Notes under the pieces: model-generated
The model's database searches: none
The model's input: only the letters and a program-made list of their open reading frames with translations
Told to the model about the DNA's origin: nothing
Position numbers and translations under genes: made by a program
Shown: piece by piece, positions 1 to 12,431 of the stretch
How positions within the stretch are numbered: the first letter of the stretch is position 1
Layout of the letters: every line of letters starts with the position of its first letter
Assembly: GCA_012184525.1 (NCBI GenBank)
Contig: WOFQ01000139.1
Span: forward strand, 1 to 29,066
Length of the DNA stretch: 29,066 bases
DNA from: Xenoacremonium recifei
Lineage: Eukaryota; Ascomycota; Sordariomycetes; Hypocreales; Nectriaceae
Direction: 5' to 3'

Positions 1-69
<69 letters not shown>
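1..69. repeat. Poly-G homopolymer (69 G)
   Basis: The window opens with 69 consecutive G residues, then ordinary mixed sequence. A pure G run of this length is unusual in fungal nuclear DNA, and it sits exactly at the edge. Two-colour Illumina chemistry reads dark cycles as G, so an assembly artefact at a contig end is the simplest reading. A real G tract cannot be excluded. It is not telomeric: there is no TTAGGG unit. Confidence 0.95.
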
Positions 70-70
<1 letters not shown>

Positions 71-2836
71 GACAGGGACATGCCAACCATCCCTCCCTCC
101 ATCTCCAACGGATCCATGGATCGCTGCTCGCTCGCTGTCAGTCAACAATAAGATTCAGACGCTGTCGATGCTAAACCCATGCCGTGTATGATAATCCCGT
201 CCCACTCGATCCCACTGGCTGAGACAGAAGTTCAACCTCGGCAGCCCTGCGTTGGGGCGCACCAGACGCCGTGACCTCGCGCAGCGTGCTTGGATATCAT
301 TCATGAGAGAGAGGGCATGGGCGCGCCGCATTATGCGCTTCTGCTGCGACTCTGCACGCATGATGGATCCCTCCCTCCCCTCGCCCTCACGGGCCCATGA
401 CGGGGCATCACCGAGGCATGGACAGTCAGTATCATGCTCTCTGCGGCCGGAGATGATCTGATGGAGCTCTGTGACAGAGACTTTCACTGTTGGCCACTCA
501 CTCGCCGAAAAAGCAACCTCTTACCCAAGACCGAGTGTGGCCGTGCTGGACGGCTACCACGTTGAATTGCCTTCGGGGTGGGTTGGTTTCGCTGGCAAGT
601 GGGCTGCTGGACTGAGTGACTGGAATCTTCATCTGTCGCTGCCGCTTGTCACGCCCTCATCATCTCTGCTGCCGTCGCGAATGCGAATGCTCGTCACTTG
701 CTGTCCAGGTTATTCTGTCGGGGGCAAACGCCGCCATTTCGGGGAGCACGATGGCCAGCATCGCCAAACCGCACCAACGATGCGGAGGCGTCCGGGCGAT
801 TCCCTACGGGGACTGGAGACCTGAGATCTAGGCCCGACGCCGCCGCTGCAGGCCGGGTTAGCCACAGAACCACACACCGCAACCGCACAACCGCCCGGAC
901 GGCACGCACCACTGTAGAAGAGCGGTATGGCTGTGCGAGCCTGGCCAGCTGGCTTGGTTAGCGGGAGCCCAATGGCGTTGCTCGTGGCCGCTGGATGGCA
1001 CGTTGTCTTGGGGTCAGCCGCGCTTTGGTCTTGCTGCTCTCTCCACTGCTTCCCTGCCCTGCCTTGCCCTGCCTTTGCGCTTTTGCCCGAGGAAACCCTG
1101 CCAATGAACGCTGTTCCGCCCCTGGTCCAGTTGCCAAGCCTCCGCCAGTCAGAGAGAACACGAAAGGGCGGAGCCGACCAGTAATGACATAGACCTGAGC
1201 TTCACGGCACGAAACAACGTACGGCTCTCTGGGTTTTTCCAGACCAAGCCATCGCATCGGGCTGACCGTACAAGACTTACCGCCGTGTTTACGCCGGCGC
1301 CGGGAATGTTGAGATCAATTCAATGACATCGACGGCTTTCAAGCTTGACTATCGAGTTCCTTTGGAAGCTTCCCTCGAACGAAACGTAGCGGTCTTGGCT
1401 GACGAGGTTGGGGCCAACGGAGGCTGGAGCCGGGCTGAGGCGAGACTTCCAGCGTGGATTTGAGTCGGTTGAAGCGAGAAAGGACTAGCATTGACTTGCT
1501 TTTTTCCTAATCCAGGTGGTCGTAGTGAAGGGTCCGGGCGTAGTTCTTTTGCTGGTGTCAGCCACGAGTTAAGTTTCGCAGGGCTGCATAGCTCTATTTT
1601 CATCTCACCGTTGTAGCGGCCTACGGTGGGTTTTGCATTCTGATAGTGCAGCCATCCGGACAGATGCTCGGTCACGGCGACACCTTGACCTTGACTGGCC
1701 AGGCTCATGGATTGGGCAAGCAAGTTGTCAGTCATGGAAGCCATGTAAGAGGAGTAATAATAGAAACAGCAAACCATCATGCCTCTGCAGCACTTAGCGG
1801 CAGCAGTAGCGGCACCATCAGCAGCCTCAACACCATGAGATGCAGTAGCACCGCGGAAGCACCAGATGGAAGCCAGCATCATCGTCATAGCAGTCTGGGA
1901 GCTTTGGGTATCTCGCGAGCGCCAGTCCCCATTGGGCCATGCCCAGCTGCTCCTTCCCATCGTACCATGTCTCGGTCGCTACTGCACGCTCCCATGGACT
2001 GAGGAAGGCGTGCCCAGACTCTGTTTCGACCGCACAAGACGAGTTACTGGTAGCTATAGCAGGGAGGCGAAGGAGCAGCATGGGGACGACCTTCCCTTTC
2101 GTGGCATGGCTTTCGCAGGTTACGGCAGGTGCGTTCCGCAGGGTCACAGTTCAAGCAAGCTTCATGCTGCCCGGCTGCGTGCAACTACCTTACTCGTCGA
2201 TCCACGGCCGCGACTGCCCTATCACAGTCTCGAGCACGACCTCTCCTCACTCTTGGGCTTGCATCATGCATCAACCTGTCTTCTGCTTCAACCACTGACA
2301 CTTGCAATCGCCATCATCTTGCCCGGCCGGCCATCTGCATAATGCAGCCAGACACAGACACGACAGCACTAGCATTATCCCAAAGCATACCAGAGCGTCC
2401 CAGACCATCCCTGGGCATCCCAGAATAGCCTGCGATGGGATCCATTCCGGTCTGCGTAACTTGATGTGTCCAACCTCGTCCATCCCGAAGTCGCACGACC
2501 GGACAATGATCAAAGCCGCATCCATGCCTCCTGCGGCATGTCGGGGCCGCCACGAGCTGACCGCCCGTCACGGGATCCTGCGCCGCCCGTACCGTATCCC
2601 TGGGGTCGCCTCGACCCAACAAGCCCGACGCCCTGGACGCTTTATTGCTCCTCGCCGCTGTGATACAACATCGGGCACTAACCAAATCTCATCCAGATCC
2701 ATGACCGTCGATACCACGCCTCCCTGGTCACAGCAGCCACGCTATGCCCTACTAGTGACCCGCGTGAATGAAGGCGCCGGTCCAAAACTCCAAAGCAGCT
2801 GGTCCCTGGACGTGCTCTTACCCTAGCTCTCCCGGG
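70..2836. other. Gene-poor, GC-rich region; no supportable gene
   Basis: Open frames occur on both strands, the longest about 200 codons (1349-1960, minus). None shows a recognisable domain, continues across plausible splice sites, or has the codon texture of the genes further right. Overlapping frames of similar length on both strands are what GC-rich non-coding DNA gives by chance. I see no tRNA boxes here. A short lineage-specific gene or a non-coding transcript could be missed. Confidence 0.6.
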
Positions 2837-2868
2837 CTGGAAGTTCGGTCCCCGATGTGGGGCCTGAA
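2837..2868 (+). repeat. Diverged direct repeat, copy A (LTR-like fragment)
   Basis: This 32-nt segment matches 3064-3095 at about 23 of 32 positions without gaps. Both copies share CCGATGTG, then a G/A difference, GG, a C/A difference, and CTGAA. Several mismatches are C/T or G/A transitions, as expected of old repeats under fungal repeat-induced point mutation. Similar CCGATGTG-containing stretches are familiar from fungal LTRs, but that attribution is from memory. No coding part of an element is recognisable nearby. Confidence 0.45.
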
Positions 2869-3063
2869 GGCCGGAGCAAAGGCCGAAGCGAGGGACTCAA
2901 GCCTCTGTAAGTGAGAGCAATGGCCATCAACTCTCTCACGATACAAACCTGGTCGAACTATCTACTCCGCCCACGTGCACAGTCTTCACAAAAGTTCCGC
3001 GAAGAGGATGTCATTCATGCTCAAACTGCTCATGCTTTAACGCTTTCCGAGTCATGATAGGTT

Positions 3064-3095
3064 CTGGACTCTTCGTTTCCGATGTGAGGACTGAA
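3064..3095 (+). repeat. Diverged direct repeat, copy B (LTR-like fragment)
   Basis: This is the second copy of the 32-nt motif at 2837-2868, in the same orientation and about 227 nt downstream. It carries T where copy A has C at two positions before the core, and A where copy A has G within the core, so it looks like the more mutated copy. The interval between the copies is non-coding and shows no integrase or reverse-transcriptase frame. Confidence 0.45.
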
Positions 3096-6000
3096 ATGTT
3101 GCATCCTAGTTTGCACCCCTTCGCAATTGACCTTATTGGAATAGTATTCTCATCCCTTCGCTTGTTTTCCGCGGCCATGAGTCTAATACGGAGTAGCTCC
3201 AGATAACATGCCTGAGAAACAGTTAAGACTCATGTAGGATAGCCCCAGATTCTCATTAGGTTGCGACCATGAGGTCACTCGTCTAACCGTTGCGGATCTA
3301 GTTCACCTGCGTCCCATTTGGACCCCGGCATTACCGGCTCTCTGGACCATGATCCAGACCTACTGAGGCCTTGACTAAGAGACAAATTCAGCATCTCTTC
3401 AATGCAGCCCTATCAATTGAGTAAAGCTTGTCTTCGACGACGGAACCGCCCTTGCGAGCTAGTCATTCTCTCATTCTTTTAGACGTGTTGTTAAAAGTGC
3501 GGGTAGGGGAGTAGGGACGACGTCAGACCCCTGTCCTAGACAGATCTGCCCTACAAGCCAGTTTCGCTTCTGTTTGGCTGAAACACCAAACCTCGTGTCC
3601 AAAAATGGCCGTCTTCATGCCCCGATCTCGACCCTTGCTGGCTTCAGGTAGGGCTGGCAGGTGTGAAATGAGGCCAGGCCATGCTGTCAATAGCTTCGTG
3701 GCTCGGTCCGTCTTACTTGCGCAAACGAGCAAAGAAGATCCATTATCCCGACTAGAAGTAAGATCTATCTTTGCATATCGAGCTTCTGATTCGTTCGAGC
3801 GACTGACCACTCCCTCGGATTCTCATGAGCCCCCTCATGCGACACAGTTGTAGCTAAGCGCAACAGTCGACCACGAACCCTTCATTAATCTAAACGAGCT
3901 TACACGCAAAAGCACCGAGCCGTGATCTGCCGAAACGTTTGATCGAGCCGCAGATCTATTTCGGCGTCACGAGAACCCCGGGTAGACTTTTCTAGGACAA
4001 CTCAACAGGTCCATTCCAGTGTCTCCATGTGGTCGCATTCCTACGACACCACCCTTAACGGTCAATCTCGTGCCCTATTCTCAAGGTTTTGCCAAGACTG
4101 GTCCGGCCCAGCACCAGCTGAGGCTCTCGCACCTTTGGAGACCCTGCGCACGCTTTCGAGATGATTTATCGGGAAAATGATGTCCACTTGCTCGCTTCAG
4201 TACTAGCGGGCTTGGCATGTTTCTATTCTTGACAATAACCTTGTTTTACGTTCTTCTAGGCGAGCGACCAGAACCTTTTGCAGCGGAAGGTCCGCCGACG
4301 TCTTGAGATCTCATGGATCTGTCATCCGGGGCTGGCGAATAGGCTTCGAATGTTTACTGAATCTCCAATGTTTTAGGTCTGAGCGTGGCGTTGCTGTCAA
4401 AATACAACGTTTCATCCAATGGACAATCATTCGGTCGCACTAACGGTTTCTCAAAGACATCCTCAAACGGCCGGCAACGGGGCGAGGGACGTTTGAAGGG
4501 TCTCAGCATAGCCGACTATGATATCAGCGTCATGGGCAGACATCCCCTGAGCCGGCGGATCAGTCTCCATTTCGGCTTAACAAGCCTCATGGCTTTCAGA
4601 AGAAGGAGATGACTCCACACATCAAAGTCAACTCGGTTTGGCGTTTCAGCTTGAACATGAACGGCTGGCACTAGAGGCAAGGGGGGGAGCCTGATCGACA
4701 TCATCGGTTCCTTCGCTTCCTGCTCTCCCGAGCGCCGAGAGCTGAAGTTTACTGAAAATTCTTCAAGACACAATGCAAACCAGCAGTAGGTAAGTCGCAT
4801 AGCCCCAAAATGTCCAATCAGTATTCAGGATTGCTTGGCAGAAGCGGTGAGGCTAACAATATTTCTTCCTAGGCATTGGTCCTTGGGCTCGCGCCACCCT
4901 GCATGGCATCATGCTAGTGAAGCAGGCCCCATGTAACAGCAGGGCACCAAGAGCCTGGGGTTTGACTGGGGAGGCGGTGATCTTGTAGGATGGCCACGGC
5001 ACGACTTACCAGACAGACCAGTAACAATCACCAAGCAAACACAGGGGTGCCATCAACGGAATACCCCTGGTGCGCATATACCAGCCAGTGCATTGTCAGA
5101 CGTGTCCAGGGACATATGCTAGAACTCAGCGTCTCTGACCATCGACAGAGAGAAAATTAGGGCCTTCAGGGTGCAAGGATTTCGAGACAATGCTGCGGAG
5201 AATCCGATGACAGTTTTCGATTCGCCCGAAAGAATCCTAGGCCCCGAGTCGATACATAGTCCAGCGCCCCGCCCTGGTGCCGAAAGTTCCCAACCTCTGA
5301 TCAGCACGGTCGAAAATTGCGCGCAACAAAAATTCCCCATACTCGGTCGCTCAGACAGCTCAAAGAAGTCTTGAAGATGGGTGTGCAGAAAAACCGATGG
5401 TGGGGGAAGCGGTAGCGTCCCACGGTTCCTCGGACCCTCGTCTCATTATGACGATGCCATGGCAGTAGCCGGCTATCCGGACCCTTGGATGCCAACTGAT
5501 TCGCCCTTCACCAGACCACGAGACCCGCCGCTGAGCGATAATTATAGAATTTCCTGTTCGGGAGGTTGGCTTGACAGAACAGCATCCAACATCCCATGCA
5601 TTCTGATGACTCTGAGGGCCGAGGACACCGAGAGTGCTGATCATTGTCAGAGGCTGCACGCAAAGTGGTGTTTCTTCTCTTGTGGGTTGAGAAGTGACCG
5701 GCTCTGCTGGCGGATCAGATCACGATGGGGTCCGGAGCTCTCAACAATTCGGAATCTGGTGATGTCTCCGGCCAAGCTGCTCCACGACTATCCTCCTCTC
5801 CGAGAGAGGGGTGGGTTGCCGCCGATCCGTTGCCGGACTGGCTTGCCGACACATTTCAAGGTGATAGATGCGCGGAATGGGAGACTGGCTCCACGGTCTG
5901 CGACTCTGAAACAAGGGTGGTATCGCGACGTCCACGACCGACTCAGGCTTAATGGCAGAATGGCAGGGAGGCTATCACATCTCCGTGGCCGCGATGGATC

Positions 6001-6876
6001 GGCTCCGACTGACGCGGAAGCCCAAAGCATGCTACGATCACCGGACATCCCAACCTTCTCCGACAAGTTGCAGAGCCGGTACCCGATGCCCTCGCCTCAA
6101 ATATCAGTTCTGAAGCCGGGCAAAGCCGCACGTTGCCTGATGTGATGGCCAGCCTCTTCGACTATGGATGGGGCGGGACAAGAGGATGGAAGGTGGGAAT
6201 TCGCAAGAAGCGGTCGGCCGGTGCAACCGCATCTCAGCTTCGGGGTATCGCACATGGTGTTTCCGAACCTTTCCTACGGATAGGCCAACAAGCTGCAGGA
6301 GTCTCTAGAGGCGTACGAAAGTCAGGACACCTAAATCGGAGGGGCTCTTGGACGAAAATAATTCTCGATAGAGTGCTCTTATCGAAGCAGCCACACGCGC
6401 GCGAGGTGTCACCTCCTGCAGAATCCAATAATTTCCCGAGAGCGATCACCATCAAGTCAAGGCTGATCCCTGGCCCTGCGGGAAAGGCGTCAGCGGTCTG
6501 CACGTTGTGAAGCCACCTGGGTGATCCGGCTGGGGGTGCCAGATTGGCGAGCTTGTCACGGCGTCAACTGGCGAGGATTAGCAGTTGCATCAGGTGCGGC
6601 ATGTATGCGATGCCTTTCTTTTTTTGTCTAGTCCTTGTCCAGGTGACAGGCAGTCTTGTGATCAAGGTTCAGTGCGTCACCAAGAAAGCTCGACGTCCGT
6701 TCGACGCAAGTCGGCCGCTCACTACACCCGGCTTATTCGAGCTGGAGGAGCAGACGAAACGCCGCGTAGGTGTTGGGCTAGTCCAACAAAGCCACGCGTG
6801 TATGCGGGAAAGAGACCGGCTCTCGCTCTCAACGACGCTTCATTCAAGGCTTGAACCATGGTTGATGAACACGGTT
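3096..6876. other. Gene-poor region; no supportable gene
   Basis: This stretch has no open frame with a recognisable domain. The longest frame (5381-6145, plus, 254 codons) opens with GTG rather than ATG. It reads as a shadow-type frame, rich in Arg, Ser and Pro, overlapped by similar frames on the opposite strand. I tried joining short frames across GT..AG pairs and got nothing resembling a known family. It may be decayed repeat or plain intergenic DNA. Confidence 0.55.
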
Positions 6877-6903
6877 GTCGTCGTCGTCGTCGTCGTCGTC
6901 GTC
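6877..6903 (+). repeat. (GTC)9 microsatellite
   Basis: Nine perfect tandem GTC units lie in non-coding sequence. One plus-strand frame would read them as a valine run near the end of a 127-codon frame (6544-6927) that otherwise has no support as a gene. It is likely length-polymorphic between strains. Confidence 0.95.
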
Positions 6904-9900
6904 TTCATGGCCGCAGCATCAGGATGAAGCGATGGATTTCTGGGGTGAAACGTGGGGAGTTCCGTTTGGATCAGCCAGTGATAATTACGGTGCCTAACAA
7001 GGCAACCCTTTGAGGAGGACGCTGGATCGAGAGCTGCGCACTGAATTGGCCGGCCTGTTGCCTACTCCTTACTCCTGGCGTTGGATCAAGTCCCTCTTGC
7101 GAGCGTCCCATACAGGGGACCCTTCATTTTGGAGGGGGCTGTCACCTGTGATGGCATGGGGAGGGAGGCTGGTTGGCCGGCTATCGAAACCGCAAGGAGG
7201 CTTAGACTTGCCACCGTCTTCGGCGCTACATTCAGGAGAAGAGGAGAAGAGTGCGAAAGTCGGCCCTGGTTACCCGGCGCCCTTTTTTTTTCGCTACCAG
7301 CTTCCACTCTTCAGAGCTCGATTGTGGCCGAGGACGAAATACTCGATGGAATAGAAGATAGACGTTTCAAAAAAGCTACGAGTTTTTTACGGCCGCTGAC
7401 GGCCCCCCTTGGATCCAGGGACCCTAGAATGCCCGCTGAGTCAACAAAGGCAAAACAATGACAGGACGGTAGATGAGATTCAGACTCGGGGATCCACGAC
7501 GGCTAGGGGGCGCGCGCAACTGGAGTCCGTGGCTGGATGGCAGTGGGAAATGGACTGTGAGTTGAGTTGCAAAGCCACCGTCACCGACGGTAGCCCCAGC
7601 GCCTGGGCGGACTAACGCCCTATGGGGGGGAACCATGTCTTAGGCTCAGAGCAATCTCGACGGACGTTGGAACTCGACAACCTTGTCGCCGTGGTGCGCC
7701 GTCTCAGCCCGGTCTTGTCCATGCGACGGTGGATGGGTCAGACGACATCGGGGCAGCCTCCCGTTGAAGGCAGACCCAGAGGCGGTCGTTGAGTTCCTCT
7801 GGTCGAGCATTATAGCCTTGTCGCCGGCCTCTATCCAAAAGAAAGAGCCCGCTCCGGCGCCGCTGTGACGGGCCACGGACAAGCTCACGGGCTCTCGGAG
7901 CATGACAGGACAGCCCGCCCCAGGAGATCGACGGCGTTCCCACGTCAACGGCGAATGAGAGGCCTCGACGCGGTTCTGGACCGGCCGATTCTGCAGTTGC
8001 AGCTATGTATTCGGCGTCGTGCCGAGTGGTGGAGTGGCTGTGCTATTAATGGTGACTTCATGGCCCCGTCTCTGGAGTCTCTGGCCCCCCCTGGACAGCA
8101 GAGGCGGGCAACCTAGCGGCAAAGCTTAAACGGAGCATCCATTTCTTGCCCTTGGCCGACTTGATTCGTTCGCCTAATCGAAACGGTTTGGCCTGGCAGG
8201 GCGTGGACGGGGAACCTTTGGAGAAGCTCATTTCAACCTCCGAGGGCAACTATCACGATACCAACCACGCCGTCTTTTTGGTGGTTGACTAATTGACTCG
8301 TGGCAACCTGGTCAATCACTCGGCCGCGAGTGGGAGGGCGTTTTGGGGACCAGGATATCCCCTTGGCTAGCGGCCGGTGGGATGAAATAGCAAGACATGG
8401 CAGCCAGACGGTCTCTTCTGAAGGGGGGGCGGTCTCAGCCGGTGGTGAAGCACCAATAACGACTATTCACGATCCAGAACCTCGAAAACTCGCGCTCAAC
8501 CCTGATTTTCAGTCTGTTCACGCGCCTCGTGGGCATGGGTAGTCTCACTTGTCAGTCAGTCTTGCTAGTCCATACTACTCTGCACGCCGAGCCGGCTCTG
8601 CGGCAATGGGGTGATGGCGATAGCGTGGTGGCCTGTCTTGGGCTGCAAAAGTGCGGCGATAAATATAGCCCGCTCCGTGCCGGAAGAGAGAGAGAGGGAG
8701 AGAGAGGTGCCAACTCCGTGCGTGCCCGGACCCTGTGCCCCGGTAGCCTATCTAGCCCAGGGCTCGTTGACAGAGACCCCAGATTGGGAAACGGTCGACT
8801 ATCAAGCAAGGGTCTGACCTCGCGATGCGATGCGCTGGGCTGGGATCCGCGTGCATGCAAGGCGTGCAGGGCCTGGTCTGGTGGCCGTCAGGATCGGGGG
8901 GCGTAGGGCTCCCTCCCGCCTCGGCTCGGATAGGCCATAGTTTCGCATAGATGATACATGCATGGCTCGGGGCGTAGCTTGTTTAGGGTGCGCGGGGTGG
9001 CTTTCGTAAGTGCGGAGGAATGAGGCTCGTGGCGATGGACCGTGTGAAGCGAGAGACTCACTGCGCAAAGGAAAAGGGGTCAACGCTCACAGCCTCAACG
9101 GGTTTCAGATCATGGTCCGTATTGCGCGTGACTGAATGGGTCAATACGGGTGCTTTTAGCGCTAGCTGGACACGCTCTGCGTTGGGCTCGACAGATCTAC
9201 AGCGCGACGTGTAGGCCGCCGTTTGGGAGGCCGGAATGAAGTCATTCTCAGGGGTAAAGGGGGAGCCTCGGTCACAAGTGGGCTTGAGAATTCTTTCAGA
9301 GGCTCTGCAAAGCTCTGCAAAGCTAAGGGTTCGGCTATTGTCATCGCTGACAGAAGCAACAGATGAGATCAGACTCGGGTTGCGGTGTAGGAAGCACCAC
9401 GACAGCGGGTGCGCGTCGTCGAAACGTCGACGTAAGCGCAGCGTCGCATACACTTGGAGGGAGGAAATAGAAACAAGGTAACCCGCTTACTATGAATTTC
9501 TATGTAGAAATAGACTGCTGACAGAGAGCGTAGCATTCTCCAGGGCGTCATACGCTTCCCTGCTGTCGTCGACCGAGAGCCGAAGTCGGTTGCGGGGGGT
9601 GCCAGGAGCGCATTTGAATTTGCGCCTCCAAAGAGATCTTCACCAATTCTGCGAATGAGTCTCATAGCATACCATGGTTGTCCTGCACAAGACTACCGTG
9701 TTGTACGCTGATGAGGGTCGCCGTCGCGCCTCCAATTGAGACGCAAAGCGGAATCTCGTATTCACGGCCCAGGTTATTTTTTTCCATACCATGGATAGTG
9801 AACCACGATTTGAGAGGTCTAGACCTTCAATTCGGCCTTGAAAGGGTATACTGATCTATTTTCGGCGGCTATTGGGCCTGTCACGGCGTGAGTGGCCGGC

Positions 9901-11054
9901 TTTTGAGTTGGTGTTGATGAATACGAGATTTCAGTAGGTCTTTGCGATAAGGCCCAGAAGTGCCAAATTTGGCTCTCAGCCGCAAGCTGCGGGCTCGAAA
10001 AGATGACCCAGCGCTTAATCCAACTTCTGACGTCTTTCTGGCGCGTCTTGCGATTGTTTTGGATACGATATTCAGTAGAATGGGCTCCATTGCATTGAGA
10101 ACCATCCGAGCGATATTGACGCCCATTCCAACAGGTAGCCGTTCGGCACCAGGTTCAACTATACGAAACAAGTAATTTAGGAAATGCCATTCACATATAC
10201 TCGAAAATTGAGATGTTTCATCTCGTTTCATTTGAATTCGAAAATCTGATATCCTTTCCAGTGTAAGTCACTATGTATATGATTTACGACAGGCAACATA
10301 CACGAGCCGACATTAGCAGACATGCCAATAAGGCCGTGTAATATACCATAAGTATGGACTATTTGATCATTTCTAAGTCGCATTTCAACGTCAAGTATTT
10401 CGCCTCCCATGATAGAGCATCCGGTTCCGGGAGATTGTCCCTCAGAAGAAGCAACGCTGCGACACTCGAGCACGAAGCAATGATAAAAGCTCTTTTATCC
10501 TTTGTTTCATTCTCAGAAGCCCCATCGCGTATTTTCCTGGCTTTTGGGGGGGGCTAGAAGCCTTGTAGAGCTGGATTATGTAATGTTTGCTTGATATTTG
10601 GTGGACGCTGGTTGGTGCACGGGACGACCGTGAATCACTGACACACGGGAACCAGTAAATTTCGTAGCAAACAATAACAACACCAAGCAATTCCGGATTT
10701 CTGGACATCTCCAAATTGTTTTAGGCCTCACTTGAGGGATGCTTTCGCAGCCGGAGCGATTGCACGCGCCTTATCGCCCACCACCACCGTAGCCCCTTTC
10801 CGCACCTCGCGGCGATTCACGCACATCACCATAACAAACAGCCCCTTTCTGCAATTTTTGTATACTTCACACTTGTGACAGCCTCTCACTTGAGTCTCCA
10901 ACATCGTTTCGTTTCTTCTCGCGCATTTCCGCAACCCTCAGCGCCTCAAATAAAAAAATAAAAAGTAGTCACGACTGGCAAAAACGCGACCACCTGAGGT
11001 CCAGCTCACGCATAGGATCACAAGTGCGGTGCCGTCCGCCCCCCGGGGACGCCG
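6904..11054. other. Gene-poor region, more AT-rich toward its right end
   Basis: No gene can be supported. From about 9480 to 10720 the sequence becomes visibly more AT-rich, and from about 10940 it carries A-rich runs. It contains a GA-rich tract near 8682-8707, a tandem CTCTGCAAAG duplication near 9302-9321 and a small inverted repeat (ATTTCTA/TAGAAAT) near 9497-9512. Two minus-strand frames (10473-10228 and 10231-9881) overlap by an ATGA, but neither resembles a family I know. A 58-codon Cys-containing minus frame ends at 10728 and is treated in the findings. Confidence 0.5.
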
Positions 11055-11138
11055 AGGCGGGTTCGAACCCTCTCAACACGAACCCCGAGAGTTTCTAGCC
11101 GGCGGAACGGACGGGCCTGACCACTACACTATTATGGC
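11055..11138 (-). other. tRNA-like element (A box and B box; probably a pseudo-tRNA)
   Basis: On the minus strand the segment begins GCCATAATAGTGTAGTGG, which resembles the 5' half of eukaryotic tRNA genes (tRNA-His-like). It includes a good RNA polymerase III A box (TAGTGTAGTGG, 11131-11121). About 50 nt further on is GGGTTCGAACCC (11070-11059), a good B box/T-loop core. A normal cloverleaf does not form: the first seven bases do not pair with the bases after the T arm, the T stem has mismatches, and the A-to-B distance is longer than in an intronless tRNA. A decayed tRNA, a tRNA-derived SINE head or a chance combination are all possible. Confidence 0.35.
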
Positions 11139-12431
11139 AGTGAGAGGCGCCTTGGCCGCTTTAACTGGGAGAGGGTGAGTTGTCGGGGGTTATAACACAT
11201 TGGTGGGAGCGGTGACGCACTGTTGTGATTGGTGGGTGGGCGGCTGGTGCTGGGAGTGTTTGTTTGTTTGCTGGCTGGTGTGTGGTGGGAGGAGGACCCT
11301 GGGTGAGAGAGATGAGTGGGAGAGATGGGAAGAGGAATAGCAGTTTGCAAGAGAGGATAAGATGGGGAATGACATCTAGTAGAAGAGTAGATGGAGAAAA
11401 GAAGGAAAAGGAATAGGAACGCGAAAAGGGGGAGTGGCTCTCCTTATATACCTCAGAGGGTGCCACACCGTCAGGGGCCACACACGTGTACAGTCAGCAC
11501 CACCATCCACGACACACTCAACACATCAGATATTCTCTTCAAGAAACATTTATACATGTCTCATTGGGGAGGTAGCATTGGCAAGAAGATTCAGTATCAT
11601 TAAAGTCGGGATTGTTCTGCGCCTGTTGCATCGACCGTGGAGGATGTCCAGGTTAGCTACCCTACCCTACACCTTGACCTTCAAGATTGTTTAGACTACT
11701 CGTTGCCAAGTTTTAACATTCGTGTTTGCGAATGACCTTGGGTTTTCGCAAGGCCTTCTTCTTTTATGCTAGTTTCAGCTTCAAAATGCCGTTGGTTTGG
11801 TCTAATTATGTAGTGGTGCTTATTCACTCTTCTGCGAAATGCGTCTTTGCACAGTCCGCCTCACGACTTAAAACACCAAAGAAAGTCCTTGAAACAGAAA
11901 CGATTGGTCACGATGGGTCATTCGATATTTGCTCATCAGATTCAATTCCCTTTCCATTCGTGTGGTAGGACATCTCCCCCGCACGACCCAATTCCACAAA
12001 CCCCTCGATGAGCTTCATCGCGGCCACGATCCTTTTCTTCGTGGCTCACTCCCCCCAGTCTATCTACTTGTTGAACTAAAGTACCCTTCACGGTAAGGAC
12101 ATAACCCATGCGACCCTTCCTCGCTTCCAGCTGGTATAATTTTCCTCCCCAAATGAACAGCTCCCTCCCGCCTTTAAATCCTGCCCTGTTTCATCCCTCA
12201 TTCATTCATTCATCAGCTCTGCTTGAAGCTACCCCATCCCGTCGTATGCTATCATCGTCGGTCCTCTACGACCCACCGCTGCGCTTTTGGTCCATGTTAC
12301 CTATGAGAAGAGTCAATACTATCTATCTATACTATGTGATTATGTGTGCTGCAGTTGTGGTGTGGGGTGTCGGGCACAGCCGCCCCTATGGTAACGTCGA
12401 AGAAGAAGAGAATTCGCTCGGCGCGTTGAGA
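11139..12431. other. Intergenic region downstream of the transportin gene
   Basis: No gene is supportable. About 11170-11480 is strongly strand-asymmetric: purine/GT-rich on the plus strand, CT-rich on the minus. That produces three overlapping Ser/Pro-rich minus frames with no domain. Short simple repeats occur, such as CATT units at 12199-12213. The last few hundred bases are downstream of the transportin stop and should contain its 3' untranslated region. Confidence 0.5.

Noticed and set aside
1349..1960. 203-codon minus-strand open frame
   Set aside because: Composition is irregular, no family resemblance, and competing frames cover the same bases on the plus strand; most likely chance in GC-rich DNA.
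5381..6145. 254-codon plus-strand open frame
   Set aside because: It begins with GTG, has no ATG-supported N-terminus, shows no domain, and overlaps several equally long frames on the other strand.
8226..8294. AACCAC..GTGGTT hairpin near 8260-8286 as a terminator
   Set aside because: A six-base stem next to a few T residues in eukaryotic non-coding DNA is not evidence for a bacterial-type terminator.
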